Part shown: positions 17,747 to 26,957 of the stretch, in pieces
Position numbering within the stretch: position 1 is the stretch's first letter
How the letters are laid out: every line of letters starts with the position of its first letter
NCBI RefSeq assembly: GCF_030382115.1
Contig: NZ_JAUDRJ010000003.1
Coordinates: forward strand, 5,031,699 to 5,074,988
Reading direction: 5' to 3'
DNA from: Nostoc sp. GT001
GTDB lineage: Bacteria; Cyanobacteriota; Cyanobacteriia; Cyanobacteriales; Nostocaceae
DNA: 43,290 nt
Position numbers and translations under genes: made by a program
The notes under the pieces: model-generated
Told to the model about the DNA's origin: nothing
Seen by the model: only the letters and a program-made list of their open reading frames with translations
Databases searched by the model: none

Positions 17747-18919
17747 TTAAAACATATCAGCAGGATCGGTGGCTTGGAGTTTGCGGGTAGCGATCGCACC
17801 AGAAATGGTACACATAATGATGGTCAGTACTAATACCTGCAATGCCCGAATCGCAGTCATGTACATAGGCAAATTTGTGGCACTGCGAGTCAGTTGGTAA
17901 AGCACTAAGGACACTCCTAATCCGGGGAAAAAGCCCAGTGCTGCTAATATCAACGATTCTTCAAACACCACACCTAGCAAGTAGTAATTGCGATATCCCA
18001 TTGCTTTGAAGGTGGCGTATTCTCGAACGTGGGCATTAACATCGGTGGAGAGGACTTGATAAACGATTATCACGCCCACCACAAACCCCATCGATACACC
18101 CAGGCTGAAGATAAACCCAATTGGGGAATTTGTTCTCCAGAAATTGTTCTCAAATTCAATAAATTCAGCGTGGGTGAATACTCTGACATCATCTTTGAGG
18201 TAGGCTTTGAGCATTGCGGCTACTTTTTTCGGTTCATAGCCTGGTTTCAGAACAATCAAACCTAGACTGACACTACTGGACTGTCGCCCAGAAAATAGCC
18301 GCAAAAAATTTTGATCGCTGGTAATCAGGTTGCCATCAAAGCCAAAGGAAGCCCCAACTTGGAATAAGCCACTAATGGTAATTGTGCGCCTTTCAATTTC
18401 GGCAGTCAGGGTTTTACCTTGGTCAATTTGAGCGATCGCTTTTTGATAATCTCCTCTTGCACCACGATCGAACAAGACGGTATCGGGTAGTTTGATCGCT
18501 TGCAATTGCTGATTAACATCTGGTAAATCAAAGGCTGGCTTATCTGGGTTAAAACCAATAACTAACACCCCCGTCTCCCGATGCGTTTGGGGATTCTTCC
18601 AGATTGTGTTGTTGAAATACATTGCTTGGGCTGACTTCACCCCTGGTATATCCATTGCTTGGTAAAGTCGCCGACGAGAAAATGTAGACAAGCTTGGTAA
18701 ATTACGGGCTTGGGGACTGGTTAAAACAATGTCTGCTTGCAAACTGCGATGTAGTCTGGTGTTACTGTCATATAGCGCAGTCTGAAAACCTAGCTGCATG
18801 AACATCAGAAGATCCGCAAAGGCAATGCCTGATAATGCCACTAAAAGACGGCTTTTTTCATGATTTAGTTGCAGCCATCCTAGAGGGGTTCGCCGTCGCA
18901 GTTGTTTGAGCAATCCCAT
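17747..18919 (-). CDS. devC: DevC-type ABC exporter permease (copy 1)
   Basis: A 390-residue FtsX/MacB-like permease. One membrane segment near residues 24-44 (ALSGIAFADLLMFMQLGFQ) is followed by a periplasmic domain of about 220 residues and three C-terminal membrane segments (about 267-290, 318-342, 358-378). It ends GAIATRKLQATDPADMF, the usual DevC tail. With DevA and the fusion protein DevB it forms the inner-membrane part of a tripartite exporter. The gene overlaps nothing; 108 nt with six tandem heptamers separate it from devB1. It is about the same length as copy 2 (391 residues) and clearly paralogous along its whole length. Confidence 0.88.
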   Translation of the reverse strand: MGLLKQLRRRTPLGWLQLNHEKSRLLVALSGIAFADLLMFMQLGFQTALYDSNTRLHRSLQADIVLTSPQARNLPSLSTFSRRRLYQAMDIPGVKSAQAMYFNNTIWKNPQTHRETGVLVIGFNPDKPAFDLPDVNQQLQAIKLPDTVLFDRGARGDYQKAIAQIDQGKTLTAEIERRTITISGLFQVGASFGFDGNLITSDQNFLRLFSGRQSSSVSLGLIVLKPGYEPKKVAAMLKAYLKDDVRVFTHAEFIEFENNFWRTNSPIGFIFSLGVSMGFVVGVIIVYQVLSTDVNAHVREYATFKAMGYRNYYLLGVVFEESLILAALGFFPGLGVSLVLYQLTRSATNLPMYMTAIRALQVLVLTIIMCTISGAIATRKLQATDPADMF

Positions 18920-18980
18920 GATAAGAAGTGGGGAGTGGGGGGATGAGGGAGTAAGGGAGTAACGAAGAAGAATTAATAAC

Positions 18981-19022
18981 CAATGACAAATGACAAATGA
19001 CTAATGACTAATGACTAATGAC
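18981..19022. repeat. Six tandem heptamers between devB1 and devC1
   Basis: CAATGAC, AAATGAC, AAATGAC, then TAATGAC three times, uninterrupted. This is a short tandemly repeated (STRR-type) sequence of the kind known from heterocystous cyanobacteria. Copy 2 of the operon lacks it: there devB and devC overlap by 4 nt. Confidence 0.85.
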
Positions 19023-19027
19023 AAATT

Positions 19028-20227
19028 TCACAATTCAATTACTGCCTTAACTTGCATATTGGTTAAGGTGGCGGCTTTTTGGCTGGAAGTTTCATCTAGT
19101 CGGATGTGGACTTCTACTACTCTGTTGTCGATATTGCTGACGGGATCTGTGTTAATGACATTCTGTCGTCGCACTTGTAAACCTTTGCGATCTACGATTC
19201 CCTGCAATTCAATCGGGAGGTTATCACCAAAGATTCGCACTTGCTGCCCTGAATGTACTTTGCCGATATCGCTTTCGTAGACTTCGGCGATGACATACAT
19301 CTGGCTGGTTTGCCCAATATCTGCAATGCCATCATTTGAGACTAATTCCCCAGGATGAGTATGGATCTCAAATACCTGTCCATTTTGGGGCGATCGCACC
19401 TCTGCCTGTTCAAGATTGACTTTTGCCAAATTCATAGCTGCTACAGCACGATTGACTTCTGCTTTAGCTGCTTCTACATCCACTCCGCGCACTTCAGCGA
19501 TTTCATCGAGTGTTGCTGTGGCTTGTTTAACTTGTTGCTGACTAGTTGATTGGGTACGGTTTAACTGTGCTTGGGCTTCTTGCAAGCTTTTTTGGGCGGT
19601 TTCCAAGTTTAAACGCTTACTATCCCGTTGAGAAGCGGAAATTGCGCCCTGTTGATATAGTTGCTGATAACGTTCGTCTTCTGCTTGGGCGTTACGCACT
19701 TCGGCTTGAAATCGCTCAATTGTCGCGGCTTGGGCATTAATATCACCTTGGCGTTCGGCTTCTAGACGAGCGATCGCAGCTTTTTGGGCGGCAATTTCAC
19801 CGCGTTTAGCACCTGCTTGGATGCGGTTTAGGTTTGCCTGGGCTACTTTTACTTGTTCTTGTGCCTCTTTAAATGCTGCTTGGAGGCGATCGCGGCTGTT
19901 CAAAATTGCGATCGCTTGTCCTGTTTTTACCCTATCCCCCTCCTTTACTAACAACTTTTCTACCCGACTTCCTTCCGCAGACACCGCAGCAGAGAGTTTA
20001 ATTATCTTGCCCTGTGGTTCGAGTCGTCCTAAAGCCGTTACCGTTGTTAACTGTGGTAATTGTGTTGCTGGTACTTGTGCCTCTGGATTTGCATAATTTT
20101 GCCAGCGTTTTACTATATAAAAACTTATTCCGCCAATCAATAAAGATGCAATTATACCTATAGCAACGGATGGACGCAGAATAGACTTAGGGAACCTTCT
20201 GTACCCTAGCTTTGAGTTTCGCACCAT
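19028..20227 (-). CDS. devB: DevB-type membrane fusion protein (copy 1)
   Basis: A 399-residue HlyD-family periplasmic adaptor. One N-terminal membrane segment at about 20-40 (VAIGIIASLLIGGISFYIV), a first half of the lipoyl-like domain (ALGRLEPQGKIIKLSA, then VKEGDRVKTGQAIAIL), a long alpha-helical coiled-coil hairpin rich in Ala/Gln (about 110-270), then the second lipoyl half (VRSPQNGQVFEIHTHPGE) and beta-barrel region. It connects DevAC to an outer-membrane TolC-like channel. First gene of its operon. Upstream on the minus strand a perfect TATAAT lies at 20425-20430 without a clear -35; an NtcA site (GTA-N8-TAC), known from the Anabaena dev promoter, is not seen. Confidence 0.87.
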   Translation of the reverse strand: MVRNSKLGYRRFPKSILRPSVAIGIIASLLIGGISFYIVKRWQNYANPEAQVPATQLPQLTTVTALGRLEPQGKIIKLSAAVSAEGSRVEKLLVKEGDRVKTGQAIAILNSRDRLQAAFKEAQEQVKVAQANLNRIQAGAKRGEIAAQKAAIARLEAERQGDINAQAATIERFQAEVRNAQAEDERYQQLYQQGAISASQRDSKRLNLETAQKSLQEAQAQLNRTQSTSQQQVKQATATLDEIAEVRGVDVEAAKAEVNRAVAAMNLAKVNLEQAEVRSPQNGQVFEIHTHPGELVSNDGIADIGQTSQMYVIAEVYESDIGKVHSGQQVRIFGDNLPIELQGIVDRKGLQVRRQNVINTDPVSNIDNRVVEVHIRLDETSSQKAATLTNMQVKAVIEL

Positions 20228-20657
20228 AGATTACCTCTTAACTAGTGGCGCAGAAAAAAGAACAGATTAGGCTTTTCTCCGTACTTGTTTGCTAATTCCT
20301 ACTTCTTGAGTCAGTTATTCTTGATTTATCACTTCCAAGTCCACAAAATAATTTGGAAATTGTTGAGATTTTACTTAGATAAAGTGATTTAGCTGGCTAG
20401 GATAACAACGAATATCTTTACCAAATTATAGGTTTATGTTTTTAGCAAACTACTTTTGTTTTATGAAAGTACTCAGGTATAGTAAACGGTTTTAAAATTC
20501 CGGGTTGTAACAGCGCCAACAATCATAATCAAATTAAGTAAATAACAAAAAATATTTGCTGTGATTGCGATCGGTGGAAATTTATATCAAATTTTGATGA
20601 TAATAGCGTTTACCAATCGTATTAGGTACATCATATTCCCCTCCTCGCTTGCCTACG
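20228..20657. other. Upstream region of devBCA1
   Basis: AT-rich and without a gene. It holds one -10-like TATAAT on the minus strand at 20425-20430, about 200 nt before devB1. The remainder shows no motif that I can support. Confidence 0.35.
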
Positions 20658-20811
20658 GTGTATACACAAGTCTGAAATAGTTTACTAATTTGGTTTTTCG
20701 TGTCAGTTTTACCCCACCCTAACCCTCCCCTTGTAAAGGGGAGGGAACTAGATTTCTTTTTCCCCAATACATCGGGGGGATTAAGGGGGGTAATTTGACT
20801 TGTGTATACAC
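20658..20811. mobile_element. Palindromic MITE-like element between devBCA1 and the LRV gene
   Basis: A perfect 14-bp inverted repeat, GTGTATACACAAGT (20658-20671) and ACTTGTGTATACAC (20798-20811), bounds 154 bp. Inside, CCCTCCCCTT (20723-20732) and AAGGGGAGGG (20736-20745) form a 10-bp GC-rich hairpin, followed by runs of G (GGGGGGATTAAGGGGGGT). No transposase frame is present. GC-rich parts of this type are common dispersed repeats in cyanobacteria. An 89-codon minus-strand frame through it is not a gene. Confidence 0.6.
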
Positions 20812-20987
20812 ACACTTGCGGGGTGGGGTTTTTGTACCTCGTAAGGGACAAGAACCGCTATAATCCCATTCAAAGGTTAAAACGAAACATTAACCAAACC
20901 GCATTGTGACACCTGTAGCTTGCAATTCTCACAAATCAAATAGGATTACTGTATTTAAGTCTGTTTGCTATTGGGAATTATAAAGAT

Positions 20988-21044
20988 AGGAATACAAAAC
21001 TTTCACAATAGTTTTGTATTCCTTTTATAGTATAAATGTACTAT
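20988..21044 (+). promoter_or_regulatory. Strong hairpin and second palindrome just before the LRV gene
   Basis: AGGAATACAAAACT (20988-21001) pairs perfectly with AGTTTTGTATTCCT (21010-21023), 14 bp around an 8-nt loop, followed by TTTATAG. Right after it, ATAGTA (21027-21032) and TACTAT (21039-21044) form a second palindrome. The pair ends 20 nt before the ATG at 21064. The first could be a terminator or attenuator, the second an operator; both are inference. Confidence 0.55.
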
Positions 21045-21063
21045 TAACTTTAGTTGTACAGCC

Positions 21064-24000
21064 ATGCAACCTCTTCAGCCAGTTAGCGGATCGGATTTGC
21101 AAAGATTTTTGTCAGCACCAGAGCAGTTATTGCAACAGTCAGTAGGATTGCAATTAGCTATTGCTAGTTTCTACCAGACACCGCGAAGTCTTTTAGAGAT
21201 TCTAGTTAATAGTCCTGATGCACAGGTAGCAGAAGCAGCAAGTTTGCACGTAAATTTGGCAGGAGAAATAACAGACGGCTGGCAGCAAGCAGTTGATGAA
21301 ATCCTGCAACAGCGTCAGCTAGGGCAAAACGACCGATTGGCGGTAGAACTACTCAAAATCGGGACTGTACCTCCTTGCTTCCTCAGCGAATGGGTTCCAG
21401 CCGAGCGACTAATTAAAGGATTGCGAAATCCCCAAATGCCGTTGCGTTATCGGTTGCAATTATTACAACGACTATCACAAGAACCAACTTTAGAACCAAG
21501 GTTACAGGTAGCAGAGTCGCCAGAAACGCCCTTGGCAGTATTGGAACAGTTAGCGGGTGATTTAGAATTACCAGTCCGGTTGGCGGTGAAGTTTAATCCC
21601 AGTTGTCCACCACCATTAATTGAACTCGTGGAAGGACAGTATGCCGTTGCATCTGACTGGAATACTGATAGCGAACAATTGGCGATGCTGGGGCAGAGTC
21701 GTTGGGCGTGGGTGCGGTTGGCTGTGGCGCAAAATCCCTCAGCGCCAGCAAAGACGCTGATGCAGTTGGCTGGGGATGCGGTGGACAAAATTCAGTTAGC
21801 GGTAGCGAAGAATCCAGAAACAGCCGCAGATGTGTTGGCTGTGCTAGCAGAACATCAAGATAAAGCGATACAAGCAGCTGTAGCGGAACATGGGAATGCA
21901 ACGGAAGAAATATTGCATCAATTATTTCCAACTCAACAGCATCTTTTAAAAAGAAGGAAAAATTTACCAGCTAGTATTTTAGAGCGGATTTTCAATGAAT
22001 TAGTAACAAACCAGCCAATTTGGAAAAATAAGGAACTTCGTTATTTTTTATTAAAACAACCAAACACACCAACAAGGTTTTTAGCTGAGTTAGCAAATAT
22101 TGATTTAGAAGCACTAAGAGCGGAAAAACTAGAACAAGAAAGAAAAGCCGGATCAACGCCAGGAATATCTGAAAAATGGGTTCAGGATGAGATTAGATTT
22201 CTCACTGATGTTGCCGAACATCCGCAAGTTTCGGTGGAGATTTTAGAACGATTGGCACAGTATCCCAATTCTCATGTCAAACTTGCTGTTGCCCAAAATT
22301 CCCAAACTCCTGAACAACTAAAACTACGGATTTTATCAGAGTTGATACTTTATGCGGAGGACAATATTAAAGTCGAAATTGCCAAAAATCCCGAAACACC
22401 AGTGTATGTTTTAGAGGCGATAGGGCAAAATGAGTCTTATCGCACCAAGCTTTTACGGGAAATTCGACGAGTTTTAGCCTCTGAGTATGCTGTTAATGCT
22501 AACTCATTTAATTCCACTGCTGACAAATTCATGTCTGATCTCAAGCATCAGACTTTATATCCTAATAATATTGTTGTTAATGTTGACTACTTGATGAGAC
22601 TGTTTGAAAGTCCTGATTTTCTGGAGGTAATGACAAGAAATTTAACTTATGAGGATACAAAAAATGAGCTATCTCTATTGATGAATAGATTTTTATCTGA
22701 ATTGACAGAAATGTTTTCTGGGCTATCGAATAAACTACAAGAACAAGTAGTTACAACTATCGTAAGTATTTTGGCATTAATTAACAGTGGTGTTAAAAAT
22801 AACTCAAGAAAACGCTCTATAGCTGTAGCGTTAGTTGGCAATCAAAATACTCCAGTTTCTTTACGGAATGAATTAATTAATCAGCTTAGAAGACCATCAA
22901 TACCACTTACTTCTCATGAGAGTGACTGCGACTTGTTTTTAGCACTTGTTTATAATCCACAGATTTCAGAAGCGCAAAGGATGGAATGTTTTCAGCAGCT
23001 TCTCTCTACAAATTGGAACAATATTCAAGAAGGAATTGCCAGAAATCCAAATACTCCAGCGGAAATTATAGCTCAGTTAATGACTCGCCCTGGTGTAGGT
23101 CGTCAAGCAGTTTCTAGAAACCCCAATGCACCCACCGAGGCACTGGCAGAACTAGCCCAGGACAGCAATAGTACAACCCGGAATTGGGTAGCTGAAAATC
23201 CTGGTACTCCAACTAATATTTTGGTGCAACTTACCAGACAACCTGTAGAGAAAACAATTAATAATATTTCAAGTGTACGTGAGACTGTACTGAAAAATCC
23301 CAATTTTCCTCCCCTTGAACGTTATCGGTTATTGCTAGCTATAGAGGAGGAGCAAGAAACTGCAAACGCTCATCAATTAATGGCTCGTCGCACTAATAGT
23401 TCTTATGCTTTGGCGCAAGTTGTGGAAAAGGGAGATCAAAAAGCCAAACTAACCGCAGCACGTAGCAATCAAACTCCGATTCAAATATTGGAACAACTGG
23501 CAAAAGATCCAGATGAAACTGTGCGTCAAGCTGTCTCGCAAAACTCCAATTTACCCCTCAATCGATTGCTCGAACTTGCACGAGATTCCAGTGTAAAAAT
23601 TCGACAGGCACTTGCGTATAAATCATCTCATAATAAAATACCAACGCCTATTCAACTATTAGAAATACTAGCGCAAGATGAATCTGAGCAAGTCAGAGCC
23701 AAAGTTGCAGAACATCCTGATTCATCTGTTGAAATTTTGACACGGTTAGCCAACGATACTAGCCGTGAAGTCAAATCAAGACTGACTGCTAACCCCAATA
23801 CTCCAGTCACAATTCTCACTCGCTTGGGATTAGAAGAAAATCTGGTAAATCAACGCAATCCCAATACACCAGGAATTGTGCTTGCTCAGGCGGTTAAAAG
23901 CATGAATAGCAAAAATCTCGCTGATTTTATTAAACATCCTGTCAAAGGTTCACAAATGCCTGCTGAAACTTTGTCACAGTTAGCAAGTCACACCGATAGT

Positions 24001-25197
24001 TCAGTGCGTTATCGAGTCGCATCTCACCATAATACACCAGCCACCGTTTTAAGACAGTTAGCTAGAGACTCTTATGTAGCTACAGTTCGTGCTGTCGCCA
24101 GTAATGCTAATACATTTCCTGAAACTTTGGAAGTGCTAGCTAGTCACCCAGATTTTACAACTCGTTTGGAAGTTGTTCGCAATCCCAACACACCGCCTCG
24201 CGCACTTGCTCAAATTGTTCTGAGTACCCAAAATTCAGGAAATACGCCAAATCAAACAGTACATATGCTCAAAAGTGCATTTCCGGGCGATCATAATGAT
24301 GTGCTGCGTTCAATAGCTGGTAATCCTCGCACACCTATTGAGGCATTGGAGATTTTAGCAAGAAGAGAATTTATCGGTGCAACACCCGATCGTCACTCGA
24401 TTCTTCCACCCACAACTGATGATAATATAGTGCGATCGCTTGCATACAACCCCAGCTTAACACCACAACTACTGAGCATTCTTGTGCAAGATCCTTATGT
24501 AGAAGTGCGTGTTTGTTTAGTTCGGCATCCCAATTTGACAGAGGCGTTGTGGTTACAGTTAGCAGAAGATACAGAAATCTCCGTGCGTGAAGCTGTTGCG
24601 GCTACAATCAACGCACCTGTAAGCGTTTTGGAATTACTAGCGCAGGATGAACAAGTAGAGGTGCGAATCAAGGTAGCGACTAACCCCAATACACCAATTA
24701 CTGTCTTACAAGTTCTCGCAGGTGATGAAAACTCCAGTGTCCGCACTGCTGCGGCTAGCAATTCTAACCTACCTGAAACAATACTGACACAACTGGCAAC
24801 CGATAAAAAAGTCGAAGTCCGCCGCGCAGTTGCTCAAAATCCCAACACCCCTGCACCCATCCGCGAAAGCCTCCGCGATTTGATTATACAACCCACCACC
24901 CGCCAAACTAGTCCCACCTTGCGCGGACTCAACCGCCTCTACAACCCCAGCACCGATGATTTAGTCAGCATACTTGCAGAATACGCGAGTTCAGAAAATG
25001 CCTTTGTGCGGTTTGTGACACTCCTCCACCCGCTAACTCCCCATGAAGTGCTGACTCAAGCGGCGCAGTCTGCATCCTGGCTGGAACGCTACGCCGTTGC
25101 TGATAATTCTGGGACTCCAAGCATTTTACGCCAGCAACTTGCTCAAGATAGCAACCGGATTGTCCGCGCAGCCGCTAGAGTTAATACTAATTCGTAA
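21064..25197 (+). CDS. Giant LRV (leucine-rich repeat variant) protein
   Basis: A 1377-residue protein made mostly of degenerate 24-26-residue repeats of the type VRxAVAxNPNTPxxxLxxLAxD, with at least two dozen copies that can be recognised by their NPNTP-like turn. This is the LRV family, alternating short helices in a right-handed superhelix, first seen in an Azotobacter Fe-S protein; here there is no N-terminal cysteine cluster. A middle part (about 505-640) departs from the repeat and is helical and Asn/Ser-rich. No signal peptide or membrane segment, so it is probably a cytosolic scaffold. It is followed by a nuclease-like and a NuiA-like gene on the same strand, separated by 118 and 82 nt. 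Function is unknown. Confidence 0.85.
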   Translation: MQPLQPVSGSDLQRFLSAPEQLLQQSVGLQLAIASFYQTPRSLLEILVNSPDAQVAEAASLHVNLAGEITDGWQQAVDEILQQRQLGQNDRLAVELLKIGTVPPCFLSEWVPAERLIKGLRNPQMPLRYRLQLLQRLSQEPTLEPRLQVAESPETPLAVLEQLAGDLELPVRLAVKFNPSCPPPLIELVEGQYAVASDWNTDSEQLAMLGQSRWAWVRLAVAQNPSAPAKTLMQLAGDAVDKIQLAVAKNPETAADVLAVLAEHQDKAIQAAVAEHGNATEEILHQLFPTQQHLLKRRKNLPASILERIFNELVTNQPIWKNKELRYFLLKQPNTPTRFLAELANIDLEALRAEKLEQERKAGSTPGISEKWVQDEIRFLTDVAEHPQVSVEILERLAQYPNSHVKLAVAQNSQTPEQLKLRILSELILYAEDNIKVEIAKNPETPVYVLEAIGQNESYRTKLLREIRRVLASEYAVNANSFNSTADKFMSDLKHQTLYPNNIVVNVDYLMRLFESPDFLEVMTRNLTYEDTKNELSLLMNRFLSELTEMFSGLSNKLQEQVVTTIVSILALINSGVKNNSRKRSIAVALVGNQNTPVSLRNELINQLRRPSIPLTSHESDCDLFLALVYNPQISEAQRMECFQQLLSTNWNNIQEGIARNPNTPAEIIAQLMTRPGVGRQAVSRNPNAPTEALAELAQDSNSTTRNWVAENPGTPTNILVQLTRQPVEKTINNISSVRETVLKNPNFPPLERYRLLLAIEEEQETANAHQLMARRTNSSYALAQVVEKGDQKAKLTAARSNQTPIQILEQLAKDPDETVRQAVSQNSNLPLNRLLELARDSSVKIRQALAYKSSHNKIPTPIQLLEILAQDESEQVRAKVAEHPDSSVEILTRLANDTSREVKSRLTANPNTPVTILTRLGLEENLVNQRNPNTPGIVLAQAVKSMNSKNLADFIKHPVKGSQMPAETLSQLASHTDSSVRYRVASHHNTPATVLRQLARDSYVATVRAVASNANTFPETLEVLASHPDFTTRLEVVRNPNTPPRALAQIVLSTQNSGNTPNQTVHMLKSAFPGDHNDVLRSIAGNPRTPIEALEILARREFIGATPDRHSILPPTTDDNIVRSLAYNPSLTPQLLSILVQDPYVEVRVCLVRHPNLTEALWLQLAEDTEISVREAVAATINAPVSVLELLAQDEQVEVRIKVATNPNTPITVLQVLAGDENSSVRTAAASNSNLPETILTQLATDKKVEVRRAVAQNPNTPAPIRESLRDLIIQPTTRQTSPTLRGLNRLYNPSTDDLVSILAEYASSENAFVRFVTLLHPLTPHEVLTQAAQSASWLERYAVADNSGTPSILRQQLAQDSNRIVRAAARVNTNS

Positions 25198-25220
25198 TTC
25201 GTAGTTCGTAATTCGTAATT
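25189..25220. repeat. ATTCGTA heptamers overlapping the LRV stop codon
   Basis: Units ATTCGTA, ATTCGTA, GTTCGTA, ATTCGTA, ATT run through the TAA at 25195-25197. The complementary heptamer ATTACGA overlaps the stop codon of the Uma2-family gene at 35819. Confidence 0.8.
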
Positions 25221-25315
25221 AAGAGATGTCAGATTTCGTGGGGGTTTCAGGGTTTGAATTTGTTGCTGGATTTTAGAGAATTGGTATAACTTGTAAATAA
25301 TTGAGGATGTTGCAG

Positions 25316-25936
25316 ATGGCATACAGTGATTTCACACTTGCCAAAGTTCGAGAAACCTTTCAACTTGTAATTGATGAAAAGCGCAATCTATTCAAAGATG
25401 TGTCGCCTATTCAACCTTCCGCTAGCTTAACAACGCTCTTAGAAGAATATACTCAACTAGCAACTGCCATCAATACTGAAAAAGCCCGTTCCGAATTACT
25501 AATTATGCCAGCTCTTACGGAAGTTAGACGACAGTTAAATTATCAAATCTCACTGTTTTCTGGAACAGATTTTGATGTAGATAGTAGTAAAGGATTGAAT
25601 GGATTTTGTGATTTCATTCTCTGTGGTTCTGAAGAACAGTTTTATATTAAAGCGCCTGTGCTTACAATTATTGAGGCGAAAAATGAAAATATCAAAGGTG
25701 GTTTAGGACAATGTATTGCCACTATGATAGCTGCCCAATTATTCAATCAAAATACTCAACAAGAAGTTAAAACAATCTATGGAGTTGTCACTAGTGGAAC
25801 CAATTGGCGATTTTTAATGTTGGAAGGACTAACAGGATACATTGACATAGTTGAATACTACATCAATGATGTTGATAAAATTGTTGGTATTCTGTTGCAA
25901 CCATTTCAATCTGCTTTGCTACAAACGTCTTCCTAA
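25316..25936 (+). CDS. PD-(D/E)XK nuclease-like protein of unknown target
   Basis: A 206-residue protein from the ATG at 25316, chosen because GAGG (25303-25306) lies 9 nt upstream and the N-terminus MAYSDFTLAKVRETF is well formed; earlier TTG and ATG codons are also in frame. The core fits the restriction-endonuclease fold: Asp99 in GFCDFIL, then Glu120-x-Lys122 in LTIIEAKNEN, and Gln132 in GLGQCIATMIAA. Such proteins are common, poorly studied conserved proteins in filamentous cyanobacteria. No DNA-specificity domain or methylase is next to it, so it is not an ordinary restriction system. It lies between the LRV gene and a NuiA-like gene on the same strand. Whether it cuts nucleic acid is unknown. 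Confidence 0.7.
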   Translation: MAYSDFTLAKVRETFQLVIDEKRNLFKDVSPIQPSASLTTLLEEYTQLATAINTEKARSELLIMPALTEVRRQLNYQISLFSGTDFDVDSSKGLNGFCDFILCGSEEQFYIKAPVLTIIEAKNENIKGGLGQCIATMIAAQLFNQNTQQEVKTIYGVVTSGTNWRFLMLEGLTGYIDIVEYYINDVDKIVGILLQPFQSALLQTSS

Positions 25937-26018
25937 ATCAGTCATTCTCTTAACATAGAGACTAACTGCAAATATTAACATATCCGCCAATAAAAAAGTA
26001 AATTATACCTATTAAACT

Positions 26019-26957
26019 ATGCAGCCAGAAACAGAGCAAATTCTAGGAACACTAGAAGTTATTATTGAGCCTAATTCAAATTTTAATTTACCCGGACATG
26101 AAGACGGTGGATATATTTCTCCATTTGTTTGGGAAGTTTCTGAATATGGAGAATTTAATATACTAAAATTGAGTATTATCAAAGACTGGTTAAAATTGAC
26201 AGACGTTGATAAAACAATTGCAGGCTGGCAAGAAATGGAGTATTTGAGTATTTTTAATAACTTTGGTTTTGAAAAAGATGAGAAGAATAATAGGTCAAAT
26301 AAAATAAAAGCCTTATTTGAAATACTGAGTGATAAATTGCAAGACTTAGAATCTTTTGATTTAAAAGTTTCCTGTTACTTATCACCCAATACTTCAATCG
26401 GTATTATTGTTGGTAAAACAATAGATAGTGATTGGATTTGTGTTTGTCCTACCATTTATAAAGAAACAGAAATTTCCCAACAGCAAATTTTTCGCTCTGA
26501 GCAGCTTCAATCAATTAGCACTAAACCATTAAATGAGAATACATTAACTTTAGTTTCAGAAATCAAAGCAATTACTTTAGAATTAGGAACAATTCATTTA
26601 GAAGGCGATTTTGGTGGTGGTTATTACTATAGCTATGAACACCAAATTGTCTATGCTGCTGCTGAGACTAAAGAGCGGGCTATTGAAATTACTTTGCAGG
26701 CTTCGGGAATGCTGGAAATAAGTAAATTTCATAATTTTTACCCTGATAAACAATACTTCCAAAATGAGAATAGTGGCTCAGAAACCAAATATTTAAAATA
26801 TCAGCAAGTAAATAAATTTTTAGCTTCTACTTTTCCAGAAGTAATGATGTATAGATTCAGCTTTCTGACCGAGGAAAATATATACATAATCGGTAAAGTT
26901 TTGGGTGGAGATTGGGCAGGGCTTTATCTAGAAAGTGAATTTGTTTATAATCCCTAA
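26019..26957 (+). CDS. NuiA-like repeat protein (nuclease-inhibitor-like)
   Basis: A 312-residue acidic protein. Residues about 65-145 (AGWQEMEYLSIF, a helical KIKALFEILSDKLQDLESF, then SIGIIVGKTIDSDWICV) follow the C-terminal half of NuiA, the Anabaena inhibitor of the sugar-nonspecific nuclease NucA, whose family ends VYxIGxTxxGxxAG. The pattern returns at the C-terminus as NIYIIGKVLGGDWAGL. Between them is a GDFGGGYYYSYEH segment. So it seems to contain two NuiA-like units in tandem; a third follows in frame after the stop codon. No signal peptide. The match is from remembered family pattern and is moderate. By context it might restrain the nuclease-like product upstream, which is inference. 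Confidence 0.55.
   Translation: MQPETEQILGTLEVIIEPNSNFNLPGHEDGGYISPFVWEVSEYGEFNILKLSIIKDWLKLTDVDKTIAGWQEMEYLSIFNNFGFEKDEKNNRSNKIKALFEILSDKLQDLESFDLKVSCYLSPNTSIGIIVGKTIDSDWICVCPTIYKETEISQQQIFRSEQLQSISTKPLNENTLTLVSEIKAITLELGTIHLEGDFGGGYYYSYEHQIVYAAAETKERAIEITLQASGMLEISKFHNFYPDKQYFQNENSGSETKYLKYQQVNKFLASTFPEVMMYRFSFLTEENIYIIGKVLGGDWAGLYLESEFVYNP

Noticed and set aside
20228..20650. NtcA binding site for devBCA1
   Set aside because: No GTA-N8-TAC is found; only a half-site lies upstream of the TATAAT on the minus strand.
20582..20851. 89-codon minus-strand frame
   Set aside because: It runs through the palindromic repeat element; the translation is that of repeat DNA.
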